The position numbers and the translations under genes were made by a program. The notes below the pieces were generated by a model. That model was not told the DNA's origin. It saw only the letters and a list, made by a program, of their open reading frames with translations, and searched no databases. A stretch of DNA of 6,876 nt, from positions 1-6,876 of the forward strand of contig ONWY01000068.1 of NCBI GenBank assembly GCA_900321665.1, in the 5' to 3' direction. This document shows positions 1 to 5,889 of the stretch, piece by piece. Positions within the stretch are counted from its first letter, which is position 1. Each line of letters begins with the position of its first letter. The DNA is from an uncultured Eubacteriales bacterium (GTDB taxonomy: Bacteria; Bacillota; Clostridia; Oscillospirales; Acutalibacteraceae).

Positions 1-482
1 CTGCGCTGTATTTAAAGAGAAAGCAAAGCTCCAAAGGGCTGTTTTGTGTTTGCATGGCGGCGCAAGCTGTCAGCTGCCTTGCGCTGAGTGTGCGACTTGT
101 GCAGGTGCACCGGCTGCTTGATTGGCAAAATGCGAGCCGCTCTATTTACCCGCTCGCGGTGTTGTTTGCCCTCGTGGCGGTGCTGTGTGTTATAGCGGCG
201 ATTTTGGAGGCAAAAGGTAAGAGCAGGCGGGCAGTGATGATTATTGTCGCAGCAGCAGGGCTGCTCATCGCGGTGTATATGTTCAGCTTAAATGTGTTTA
301 ATTTCATCCTCGGCTTCTCTTATTACAGAAATCACCTGTTTTTGATGAGCAATGCCATACTCGGCGCGCTGCTGAACTTAGTAGGTATAAGCTTTTATTA
401 CATCGCTTTCATTTTTGCGGCACTGTTTAAAAAGCATGTCACAACAGCGCACGAAAAGGTAAAAGTGAAGATTAAGGCATAG
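1..482 (+). CDS. multi-pass membrane protein, 5'-truncated, function unknown
   Basis: The frame is open from base 3 and ends at TAG (480-482), so the window shows about 159 C-terminal residues of a longer protein. The first internal ATG, at 54, has no well-placed ribosome binding site and lies inside a hydrophobic stretch, so it is unlikely to be the start. Four hydrophobic segments are visible: GLFCVCMAAQAVSCLALSV, a segment around YPLAVLFALVAVLCVIAA, one around VMIIVAAAGLLIAVYMFS, and one around LGALLNLVGISFYYIAFIFA. A basic tail rich in Lys follows the last. This indicates an integral inner-membrane protein with a short cytoplasmic C-terminus. I recognise no family motif and assign no function. 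Its Ala/Leu/Val-rich, more GC-rich coding style differs from the genes right of the tRNA, consistent with host chromosome. A terminator follows 34 bases after the stop. Confidence 0.7.
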   Translation, partial: ALYLKRKQSSKGLFCVCMAAQAVSCLALSVRLVQVHRLLDWQNASRSIYPLAVLFALVAVLCVIAAILEAKGKSRRAVMIIVAAAGLLIAVYMFSLNVFNFILGFSYYRNHLFLMSNAILGALLNLVGISFYYIAFIFAALFKKHVTTAHEKVKVKIKA

Positions 483-515
483 CCGAAACAGCCCGATTCC
501 GGCATAAAAAAAGAT

Positions 516-551
516 AAAGCGAGAGAATTTTAAAATTTCTCTCGCTTTTTT
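516..551 (+). terminator. intrinsic terminator after the membrane protein gene
   Basis: Arms 516-527 (aaagcgagagaa) and 537-548 (ttctctcgcttt) are perfectly complementary over 12 bp and are followed by a T-run to 551. An A-run (505-512) precedes the stem, so it could also work on the other strand. It separates the membrane protein gene from the tRNA. Confidence 0.85.
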
Positions 552-596
552 CAAAAGAATGTGCTATACTGTTAGGGCTGCAAAAAAAGAATATTC

Positions 597-685
597 GGAA
601 GCGTATCGAAGTGGTCATAACGAGCCGCACTCGAAATGCGGTAGTCCGCAAGGGCTCGTGGGTTCGAATCCCACCGCTTCCGCCA
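597..685 (+). tRNA. tRNA-Ser (anticodon CGA)
   Basis: A full cloverleaf can be drawn. The acceptor stem is GGAAGCG (597-603) with CGCTTCC (675-681), followed by discriminator G682 and an encoded CCA (683-685). The anticodon stem is CCGCA (625-629) with TGCGG (637-641), enclosing loop CTCGAAA with anticodon CGA at 632-634, which reads UCG serine codons. A long class II variable arm lies at about 642-657. The T stem is GTGGG (658-662) with CCCAC (670-674) around TTCGAAT. The long variable arm supports serine. The gene's 3' end faces the integrase, the usual arrangement for a tyrosine recombinase that inserts into a tRNA 3' end and rebuilds the gene. Confidence 0.96.
658..685 (+). other. putative attL core (3' end of tRNA-Ser)
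   Basis: The T arm and 3' acceptor strand of the tRNA form the likely crossover segment. This is inferred from position: the tRNA stays intact, its 3' end abuts a mobile-element module, and the tyrosine recombinase is the first gene beyond it. I found no second copy of this segment in the window, so the partner site (attR) would lie to the right of base 6876 and the exact core cannot be defined here. Confidence 0.4.
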
Positions 686-691
686 GAGAGG

Positions 692-730
692 GTACGACTG
701 AATTGTCATCAATTCGGCCGTACTTTTTTT
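692..730 (+). terminator. intrinsic terminator of the tRNA gene
   Basis: Arms 692-704 (gtacgactgaatt) and 711-723 (aattcggccgtac) pair over 13 positions with one A-C mismatch and one G-T wobble. The loop is gtcatc, and seven Ts follow (724-730). It begins only 7 nt after the tRNA CCA. Confidence 0.85.
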
Positions 731-903
731 GCTCAAATTTCCTGTAACCATGGGCTTTTTGCGCGTTCCGAAAAAATTGGAGCAGGCAAAAATCACTCTT
801 TTTTGATGGCGGCAAGTGAGGCGAAAACGCTCATTTTTTTGCCCCCTCGAATTTGAATGTCTTGCGTGTTTGCTCCCCTAAAAGTCACAAAAACAGCCAA
901 AAT
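731..903. other. intergenic stretch, no gene seen
   Basis: No credible gene is present. A weak second terminator-like hairpin is visible on the plus strand: tga/gcg at 817-823 (with one bulged g) pairs with cgc/tca at 828-833 around AAAA, followed by seven Ts (834-840). Short ORFs here overlap the tRNA or lack ribosome binding sites. If the tRNA 3' end is attL, this is the outer left end of the element, where integrase arm-binding sites would be expected; I could not identify any. Confidence 0.4.
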
Positions 904-1185
904 GTCATGGGTAGAAGGGTTCAAACCGTTTAGGTTTTGGTCGCCTCTTTTTCACTAATTCTGCGTTAAAAAGCCTCGCAATGCGAAAGCATTCCTGCGT
1001 TTTTTCCTTGCCTTAGTAAAAAATAGGCAGACCAAAACTGCAAAGCATCTCTCGCTTAGAAGTTTTCGAGACAATTTGCTTGATTTTGATGCCGCTTGGC
1101 TGCCGCCAAGCAAAGAAAAAGCGAGTAAATTAGCCGAAAAGAGCAAGCGAGAGACTAAAAGAGTCTGAACCTTTCTACCCATAAC
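904..1185. repeat. nested inverted-repeat element (MITE-like or structured RNA candidate)
   Basis: The outer arms 904-926 and 1163-1185 are inverted copies matching at 20 of 23 positions (core atgggtagaa / ttctaccca type). They enclose two long imperfect hairpins. Hairpin A (934-1038) has gttttggtc/gaccaaaac (934-942/1030-1038), gcct/aggc (943-946/1025-1028), an 11-nt arm with one mismatch (948-958/1013-1023), and a tip aatgc-GAAA-gcatt (980-993), i.e. a GNRA-type tetraloop. Hairpin B (1048-1154) has tctctcgctt/aagcgagaga (1048-1057/1145-1154), ttttcg/cgaaaa (1063-1068/1135-1140), aatttgct/agtaaatt (1073-1080/1123-1130) and gcttggc-tgcc-gccaagc (1094-1111). Within each hairpin the paired coordinates add to nearly constant values, as expected for one fold. 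A short hairpin agact/agtct (1152-1166) sits at the right. Mismatches do not clearly favour one strand. Identity is unknown. Confidence 0.6.
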
Positions 1186-1221
1186 TTTGAACTCACTAAG
1201 GCGGTATTTTTCATTATTTTT

Positions 1222-1248
1222 CAACCGGTTTTTTGCTTACCAACCGGT
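1222..1248. repeat. direct repeat caaccggt x2 at the integrase stop
   Basis: Identical 8-mers lie at 1222-1229 and 1241-1248, with one copy on each side of the integrase stop codon (1237-1239). The embedded accggt is itself palindromic. They could be recombinase arm-binding sites, but the right-hand copy is coding sequence and this may be chance. Confidence 0.3.
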
Positions 1249-2430
1249 GGTGATTTTACCTTCCGGAAACTTCAATACATGCTCCATTGTGTTTGCGGAA
1301 TAAACCTTGGAAGTAAAATCCAGGTGTGCATAGATGTTGGCGGTGGTGCTGATGTCACTGTGACCGAGCCATTCTTGGATTTGTTTCATCGGCACACCGT
1401 TTGCCAACAGCAGAGAAGCACAGGAGTGGCGCAAGTCATGAAAGCGGATGGGCTTGAGATGATTCTTTTTGATAATGTCTTTGAAATTATTTGAGACAGT
1501 ATCGGGCTTGAGCAGATTTCCCATTTCATCCACAAAAAGGTAGCCGATGTACTTTTTGTTGTAGGAGTTGCCGCAGACCTTTTTGTTTTTCTCCTGCTGC
1601 TCCTTGAGGGCAAGCAGCTTTTCTCTGAACTCGCCGACAAGGGGCATGGAGCGAATGCTGGAATTTGTCTTTGCTCTGTCCGCTTCCACAATGGTGCGTT
1701 TGCCGTTTATCTCTGTTGCCGTGACAATGTGTTTAATCACGATGATGTTGCGCTCAAAATCAATCGAATCCCATTTAAGCCCTAATACTTCACTGCGCCT
1801 AAACCCGTAGAAGGCAGTCAATTGGTAAATGAGTGCCATGCGGTGATCTTTGCAAGCATCAAAGAACTATTCGAGCTCTTCCAAGTTATAGTAGTCGGCA
1901 ATGTAGCGCGCTTTTCTCGGTCGCTCAATTTTGTCGGCGGGGTTGGAATCCAGCAAATCAATTTTCACGGCATATTTGAGTGCCTTGTGAATGACTGCAT
2001 GGTAGTGAATAACAGTGCTCGCACTGACCTTATTCATTGCCTGCAGGTAGAATGCCTGAATGTGTCCCGGTTGCAAATTATTCAATGTGATTCCTTCTTT
2101 TTTGAAATAGGGAACAATCCTCTTTTTGGTGATTCCTTCATAAGTGCTGTAGGTTGTCACCGCAACGGAATTTTTAATGATTTTGAGCCAAGTTTCCATA
2201 AAGTCGGAAAACAGCATATTAGGGGAGATGGCTCCGTGCTGTATGGCATAGTCCTGTTGGTCAAAACTTTGCCTTGCTTTTATCAGCATTTCTTCGGCTT
2301 GCTTGCGATTGCCTTTTACCGGCAAACCGGTGGGCAACCACGGTTGTTTTCTTTTCTTTGTTTCGGGGTCTATATAATTCAAAACGATATAATAAAAACC
2401 TCTTTTTTCCTGTAAATGTCCTGCTACCAT
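1237..2430 (-). pseudogene. int: tyrosine recombinase/integrase of the ICE/IME type, interrupted by in-frame TAG
   Basis: One continuous frame of 397 codons is broken only by TAG at 1867-1869 (codon 188). The start is ATG at 2428-2430, because GGAGG lies 6 nt upstream; the frame is open further upstream but has no better site. Family layout is visible: an N-terminal arm-binding region (about 1-60), a SAM-like core-binding domain (about 70-175), then the catalytic domain. The catalytic set is complete: R211 in GFRRSE, K254, H331 and R334 in HDLRHS, H357 in WLGHS, and nucleophile Y367 in NIYAHL. The protein would integrate and excise the element at the tRNA-Ser 3' end. The TAG falls between core-binding and catalytic domains. 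The downstream part could restart at ATG 1837-1839, but no ribosome binding site is seen and it would lack DNA-binding domains. A CAG-to-TAG change or a sequencing error would explain it. Elsewhere in the window TAG serves as a normal stop. Confidence 0.85.
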
Positions 2431-2495
2431 AGCATACCTCCAATCTTTTTTAAACTTTTGTACAAGACAAAACCGATAGGTTTTTTGACAGGTTA

Positions 2496-2524
2496 AGTAT
2501 AAATTGCATGTGCGAATTTGTAAA
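2496..2524 (-). promoter_or_regulatory. sigma-A type promoter of the integrase
   Basis: On the minus strand the -35 is TTTACA (2519-2524), the spacer is 17 bp, and the -10 is TATACT (2496-2501); each box is one base off consensus. The start ATG is about 65 nt beyond the -10. The short leader holds an inverted repeat aaaacc/ggtttt (2469-2474/2479-2484) and ends with the GGAGG ribosome binding site. The integrase therefore appears to have its own promoter, separate from the mobilisation genes. Confidence 0.65.
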
Positions 2525-2578
2525 ATGTGCGACGATGAGTAGGGAACATCGAGTTCAATTAACGGCTTGCCGAAAACC

Positions 2579-2717
2579 GACACCACCGGGGTCAATTTCA
2601 CTTCGTCCCCGGCGGGAACGAAGTGATTGCGGGGTGCTTTTTAACTTCTGTCCCACCGGCACAGAAGTTGCAGCATGCGGTTTCAGTCACTTGTGCACCA
2701 CCGGTGCACAAGTGACT
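2579..2717. repeat. cluster of four consecutive hairpins, three with a CCACCGG tip
   Basis: H1, 2579-2593: gac.cc/gg.gtc around acc. H2, 2598-2626: 9-bp stem tcacttcgt/acgaagtga, one mismatch, then ccc-ggc-ggg at the tip. H3, 2643-2669: 9-bp stem aacttctgt/acagaagtt, one mismatch, then cc-acc-gg. H4, 2685-2717: perfect 15-bp stem agtcacttgtgcacc/ggtgcacaagtgact with a 3-nt acc loop. The stems differ in sequence while the tip is conserved in H1, H3 and H4. H4 begins 5 nt after the relaxase stop (minus direction). No T-run follows any stem, so these are not ordinary terminators. They may still protect the relaxase mRNA 3' end, bind a protein, or be repeated sequence units. Confidence 0.7.
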
Positions 2718-2722
2718 ATATA

Positions 2723-4132
2723 TCACCTTTCGTGAGGATAACCGTAACTGCGGTACCTTGTTCTTTGCCGCGAGAGTTGCTGCGTTCGCTCAATGAGTTC
2801 GCACTTTCTTTTGTTTTCGGCAAGCATATTATCTTTGATTTGCGGGTACTCCGTGAGAATGGAACGGGCGGTTTTTAAGTCTTCCCGTAAGAGTTTCAGC
2901 ACCTGCGTTTTATCATCCCTTCTCTTTTTGAGAATGCGCATTTGCTCTTCATCGGTGCAGCGCCGCAACTGATTGTAAATCTGGTTGCGCGCTTTCTTTA
3001 CCGTGTCCATTTCTGCCTCCGTTTTCTCTATAAACGTTTCCACTTCCGGCAGAGAGGATAGGCTTTGGCGAGAGATAAGGCGGATTTGTTTTGAATACAT
3101 CTCCACTCTGCGGCAGGCTTCCCGCATTTCCGGTGAAAGCGGTTGGTATTCCGGTGGTCTGTTGAATGCACCCATAAGGAAGAGGTAGTGGTAGTAAACT
3201 GCCAACAGGGAAGAGCGAGGCATGAGGGAAGAAAAACTCCCCGCAAGTTTATAATGCTTTTTAATCGGCAGCAAGAAGGAAGCATAAAATTTCTCTCGCT
3301 CTTTCGTCCGCTCGGGCATTGAGCGGTACCGATTTGCCAGCACTCTTTCCCGAATGGCGGGGCGACTGTACCCTTCTCCCAGTCGATAGATGCGGGTGTT
3401 TTTCTTCGAGTGGATGCTCCTGATGGTGGCATATTTGAGCCGCACATCAAAGTCAACATAGTACCCCTGCAAACGCATGGCTTTAAAGAAATCATTCATG
3501 TTTGTGCTCACCTTTACGGCTTCATCTATTGCCTGCCGCATCAGGTTATACTTGGTGGGGGCTCCGCTTTTTTCGGCAAAGTAAATGCTTCTCGGCGTCT
3601 TTCCTCCGGGCTCTCGAATCACGGTGAGGCGGTACTTCTCACACAGCTCATCGGAATAATCTCTGAACCGATAGTAGGTAGCCATGTTGCAGTTAAACTT
3701 TTTACCCGTCCACATATTCACGGCGTTTACCACAAAGTGGTTGTGATAGGTGCCCGTATTGTAATGGGTAGCAACCAAAACCTGGTACTCATCACCCCAC
3801 ATTTTTTCGGCAAGCTCCACGCCGATGCGGTGGCATTGCCTTGCGGAAACCTCTCCCGTTTTAAAACTTTGGTAGGCGTGGTAAGCAACATTCCCTCGGG
3901 TTTTTCCAAAGCGTTCTTGGATGGTAATCATCTCCTCAAAAGCATTATCGACCGAGCAATTGACAGCCGAAACGGCAAAAGCTTTTTCTTCCGGCAGAGC
4001 AGTTTTTTCCTCATCCATTAAATAATGCAAGGAGTTTTTTAAAGAGGTGTACTCCGTTTTTTCGGGGTTGGCTGCGTAGTTTAAAACACGGAGCAGGCTG
4101 TCCTTAATCGCCCAAATTTTCGTCGTTGCCAA
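2723..4132 (-). CDS. relaxase (mobilisation nuclease, HUH family)
   Basis: This 469-residue protein would nick oriT on one strand and pilot the transferred DNA strand. The N-terminal relaxase domain is recognisable. Tyr19 in VLNYAANPEKT is the likely catalytic tyrosine. The metal-binding histidine motif is HYNTGTYHNHFVVN at 123-136, with H123, H130 and H132. The family normally has this order and roughly this length. From about residue 350 the protein becomes charged and helical, probably coiled coil, ending in an Arg-rich tail. The start is TTG (4130-4132): no ATG exists upstream in frame before a TGA (4142-4144), and the N-terminus MATTKIWAIKDSL has the usual family look. The gene overlaps the preceding mobC-like gene by 29 nt, which suggests translational coupling. 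The stop is TGA, followed 5 nt later by the hairpin cluster. I assign it to the general Relaxase/mobilisation nuclease group (MOBP-like), without a firm subfamily. Confidence 0.9.
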   Translation of the reverse strand: MATTKIWAIKDSLLRVLNYAANPEKTEYTSLKNSLHYLMDEEKTALPEEKAFAVSAVNCSVDNAFEEMITIQERFGKTRGNVAYHAYQSFKTGEVSARQCHRIGVELAEKMWGDEYQVLVATHYNTGTYHNHFVVNAVNMWTGKKFNCNMATYYRFRDYSDELCEKYRLTVIREPGGKTPRSIYFAEKSGAPTKYNLMRQAIDEAVKVSTNMNDFFKAMRLQGYYVDFDVRLKYATIRSIHSKKNTRIYRLGEGYSRPAIRERVLANRYRSMPERTKEREKFYASFLLPIKKHYKLAGSFSSLMPRSSLLAVYYHYLFLMGAFNRPPEYQPLSPEMREACRRVEMYSKQIRLISRQSLSSLPEVETFIEKTEAEMDTVKKARNQIYNQLRRCTDEEQMRILKKRRDDKTQVLKLLREDLKTARSILTEYPQIKDNMLAENKRKCELIERTQQLSRQRTRYRSYGYPHER

Positions 4133-4427
4133 GTGTCTTTTTCACCACCCTTTGTGCATAAAGTCGCTTCATCAAATCACAAATGCCGCCCGCTTTCCAC
4201 TCCAAATAATCTCTATCCTCGGAGTAAATCGAGTCCTTTAAATCTTTTAATTGGGTAACAATTTCTCGGTAATCTTCCGTCGGAAAATCCGAAATGGGAG
4301 CGTTAAGCCCCACCTTTCGGAGGTACTCGGAGAGAGTCAGGTGGCATTTTTTTGCGGCATTTTTGAGCTGTTTTTTTTCTTTGTATGTGACTCTGACTTG
4401 AATCAAAAAATCTCTGTTTTCTTTCAT
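4104..4427 (-). CDS. mobC: MobC-like relaxosome accessory protein
   Basis: A 107-residue basic protein. Residues 8-40 (LIQVRVTYKEKKQLKNAAKK, then CHLTLSEYLRKVGL) fit a ribbon-helix-helix DNA-binding fold: one beta strand, then two helices, as in MobC-family proteins. These bind oriT, help open the DNA and recruit the relaxase. The remainder is charged and helical. The start is ATG (4425-4427) with AAAGGA at 4433-4438, well placed. It lies immediately upstream of and overlaps the relaxase gene, the standard mobC-mobA order, and directly downstream (minus direction) of a repeat-rich non-coding stretch where its target would be expected. The family call rests on the fold pattern, size and neighbour rather than on a diagnostic motif. 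Confidence 0.75.
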   Translation of the reverse strand: MKENRDFLIQVRVTYKEKKQLKNAAKKCHLTLSEYLRKVGLNAPISDFPTEDYREIVTQLKDLKDSIYSEDRDYLEWKAGGICDLMKRLYAQRVVKKTLGNDENLGD

Positions 4428-4580
4428 TTTTGTCCTTTCTTTTTGTCATGACGGGGTTACAGGGGCTTGCCCCTTTCGGCACTTTTTGCCGGCGGTTTTG
4501 TTATGGTATATACAAAACCTATGCTCGCTACAGTACAAGACAAGTCTTTCCCTGTAGTCCCGTCTCTGTTTTATTTGTCA
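4428..4580. other. repeat-rich region upstream of mobC: oriT candidate
   Basis: Several small dyads are packed into this gene-free stretch: agggg-CTTG-cccct (4461-4474), cggca/tgccg (4477-4491), ggttttgt/acaaaacc (4494-4501/4512-4519), and ctacag/ctgtag (4528-4533/4552-4557), which encloses agac/gtct (4538-4547). A 14-bp direct repeat, tttgtcatgacggg, occurs at 4442-4455 and 4574-4587 and contains the palindrome gtcatgac. Mobilisable elements usually have oriT next to mobC, with inverted repeats beside the nick site, so this is the best candidate. I cannot point to a nick sequence of a known relaxase family. Confidence 0.45.
4510..4538 (-). promoter_or_regulatory. possible promoter for mobC and relaxase
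   Basis: On the minus strand, TTGTAC (4533-4538) lies 17 bp from TTGTAT (4510-4515). Each box has a moderate match to the sigma-A consensus. It overlaps the inverted repeats, so relaxosome proteins bound there could repress their own synthesis. This is weak, and transcription could instead come through from the helicase gene. Confidence 0.3.
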
Positions 4581-4660
4581 TGACGGGATGACAGCCGTGA
4601 CGGTAATGACAGTGTTTTTGCTATGTACCTGTCGCACTGTCATCGGTGTCATAATCGTCA
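4581..4660. repeat. mirror-symmetric TGAC iteron-like array across the helicase stop
   Basis: On the plus strand TGAC begins at 4581, 4589, 4598 and 4607 (steps of 8, 9 and 9), in the form TGACGG/TGACAG. On the minus strand TGAC occurs at 4639-4642, 4648-4651 and 4657-4660 (steps of 9). Three pairs are exactly symmetric about 4624.5 (4607/4642, 4598/4651, 4589/4660). The innermost pair extends to a perfect 9-bp inverted repeat, atgacagtg (4606-4614) with cactgtcat (4635-4643). The spacers differ between copies, as expected for protein-binding sites. The right half encodes the Asp-rich helicase C-terminus, where codon periodicity could by itself give a 9-bp step. Confidence 0.5.
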
Positions 4661-5634
4661 TTCGTTAAAAAAATCAGCCTGCTTTTTCCGGTGCGTTTGG
4701 TCTTGTAAGTGATGTGATTGGCACACAAAACCTCTTCGCAAAAGCGGGCTAATAATTTGCTGACAACATTCACGGAAGTCTCCGTTTCACTCATTGCAGC
4801 AATGAGTTCGGTAGCGGTTCCGCTCCATTCTTTTCTGCCTTTCATAAAAGCAACGAGCCGAAAAAGGAAGGAGGGGATTTCTTCTTTTCGGATGTCATCG
4901 GCATTCTTTTTTTCAATCAAAGTCCACTTCTGATTTTCAAAAGCGAGGGTGAATTTTTGGAACTCTACATCTCTTCCGTTAATCAAAAGGATGCCTTCTT
5001 CTTTGCCCCTTTCCCGTTTTAAAATGAGGTTGGTATCGGCGGCACCCGTGATGCCGGTGGAACCGGAAATCTCATTAAAAGGGTCGGAGGTGTCTTTCAT
5101 TTTTCGCAAATGGTGGACTAAAATAATGGCAATTTTGTTTTCATCTGCAAGCCTTTTGATGGAAGATATATCATCATAATCGTTGGCATAAATGCCGCTT
5201 TTACCGGCGGCGTTTGCCGTGTTCCTGACCTTTTGCAGCGTGTCAATTATGATGAGTTTTGTTTTCGGAAAGTCCTTCAAAGCGGTAGCGATTTGTGCTT
5301 CCAAACCCTCGCCGAGCTTGCCGCACATTGTGGCAAAGCGCAAGCCCTCCGGTGCCTCATCCACCAATTCAAAGAGGCGGTTTTGAATTCTGGTGAGGGT
5401 GTCTTCCAAGCAGAGGTAAAGCACATCACTTTGCATGGTCGGCATTTCCCAAAACGGTTTTCCCTCCGCCACACAGATGCCGAGCCAAAGCATTAACCAG
5501 CTCTTGCCGATTTTGCCGGAGCCGCAGAGCAGGCACACACCTTGCGGAATTAAACCCTCAACAATGAAAAGCGTTTTTTCAATCGGCGTGGAAAGCAAGG
5601 TGTCGGCATCCACGAGTTTTAGTTTCTGTTGCAA
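4621..5634 (-). CDS. RepA-like RecA-fold helicase/ATPase (AAA_25 type)
   Basis: This 337-residue protein belongs to the RSF1010 RepA-like, hexameric replicative helicase group. Walker A is GSGKIGKS (38-45). A probable catalytic acid lies in YLCLED (73-78). Walker B is LIIID (127-131). A sensor-like VHHLRK (173-178) precedes SGSTGITGAAD (190-200), typical of this family. After about residue 250, a segment (FLFRLVAFMKGRKEW onward) looks like a winged-helix DNA-binding domain, and the tail is Asp-rich. It probably unwinds DNA when the excised circle replicates or is transferred. The start is TTG (5632-5634): no in-frame ATG lies upstream, and AGGAG sits 11 nt before it, slightly far. The gene overlaps the excisionase-like gene by 16 nt, so the two are probably co-translated. 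The stop is TAG, and the inverted TGAC repeat array spans it. Confidence 0.88.
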   Translation of the reverse strand: MQQKLKLVDADTLLSTPIEKTLFIVEGLIPQGVCLLCGSGKIGKSWLMLWLGICVAEGKPFWEMPTMQSDVLYLCLEDTLTRIQNRLFELVDEAPEGLRFATMCGKLGEGLEAQIATALKDFPKTKLIIIDTLQKVRNTANAAGKSGIYANDYDDISSIKRLADENKIAIILVHHLRKMKDTSDPFNEISGSTGITGAADTNLILKRERGKEEGILLINGRDVEFQKFTLAFENQKWTLIEKKNADDIRKEEIPSFLFRLVAFMKGRKEWSGTATELIAAMSETETSVNVVSKLLARFCEEVLCANHITYKTKRTGKSRLIFLTNDDYDTDDSATGT

Positions 5635-5885
5635 GTTGTATGAATCTCCTTTTCTTTTCGTTTTTCCTGTTCTACTTCGAGAACATAATTAATCACACTG
5701 ATTTTGGGGACACGAAATGCATTGCCGACTTTGATGCCGTTAATGTACCCGTCCTTTATCAAATCATAGGAAAGATGTCTGCTGACTCCTAACATCTTTT
5801 GCACTTGTGTGATAGTAAGAATGTCGGGATACTCCGTGAACATCACTTTGTAGAGTTCCGCGAGTTCCCCTTTCTTAAATTTCAT
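5619..5885 (-). CDS. small helix-turn-helix protein, excisionase-like (Xis)
   Basis: An 88-residue protein with a MerR/excisionase-type winged helix at about 23-65: ILTITQVQKMLGVSRHLSYD, then LIKDGYINGIKVGNAFRVPK. This is the usual pattern of a TVxEVAxxLGVS-like helix-turn-helix followed by the wing of a DNA-binding excisionase-family protein. The tail is Lys/Glu-rich. Such proteins bend attachment-site DNA and turn the integrase toward excision; some act as repressors instead. The start is ATG (5883-5885), with AAGGTGG about 7 nt upstream. It is the first clear gene downstream of the SOS-type promoter near 6460 and overlaps the helicase gene by 16 nt, so helicase and excision factor would be made together. 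It is some 3.2 kb from the integrase, whereas xis often adjoins int, so a role as helicase-operon regulator is the main alternative. Confidence 0.75.
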   Translation of the reverse strand: MKFKKGELAELYKVMFTEYPDILTITQVQKMLGVSRHLSYDLIKDGYINGIKVGNAFRVPKISVINYVLEVEQEKRKEKEIHTTCNRN

Positions 5886-5889
5886 TTAT

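Noticed and set aside
559..856. Several short reading frames on both strands across the tRNA region
   Set aside because: They overlap a well-supported tRNA and its terminator and have no ribosome binding sites.
955..1224. Minus-strand 89-codon reading frame
   Set aside because: It lies almost wholly within the nested inverted repeat, with composition dictated by the paired arms. No ribosome binding site or recognisable domain.
1763..1772. tcgaatccca, a 10-bp match to the tRNA T arm, as a second attachment site
   Set aside because: It lies within the integrase coding sequence (the WDSID region) and the match does not extend into the acceptor stem; probably chance.
1867..1869. UAG recoded as an amino acid in this genome
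   Set aside because: TAG ends two other genes in the window at sensible positions, and the other genes end in TAA or TGA; no suppressor tRNA is visible.
1822..2415. 197-codon plus-strand reading frame
   Set aside because: Antisense to the integrase, which has clear catalytic motifs and a proper start.
2579..2717. CRISPR array
   Set aside because: The repeats are palindromes of differing stems with no constant repeat-spacer pattern and no cas genes.
2508..2735. Plus-strand frame across the hairpin cluster
   Set aside because: Its sequence is determined by the palindromes and there is no ribosome binding site.
3410..4021. 203-codon plus-strand reading frame
   Set aside because: Antisense shadow of the relaxase.
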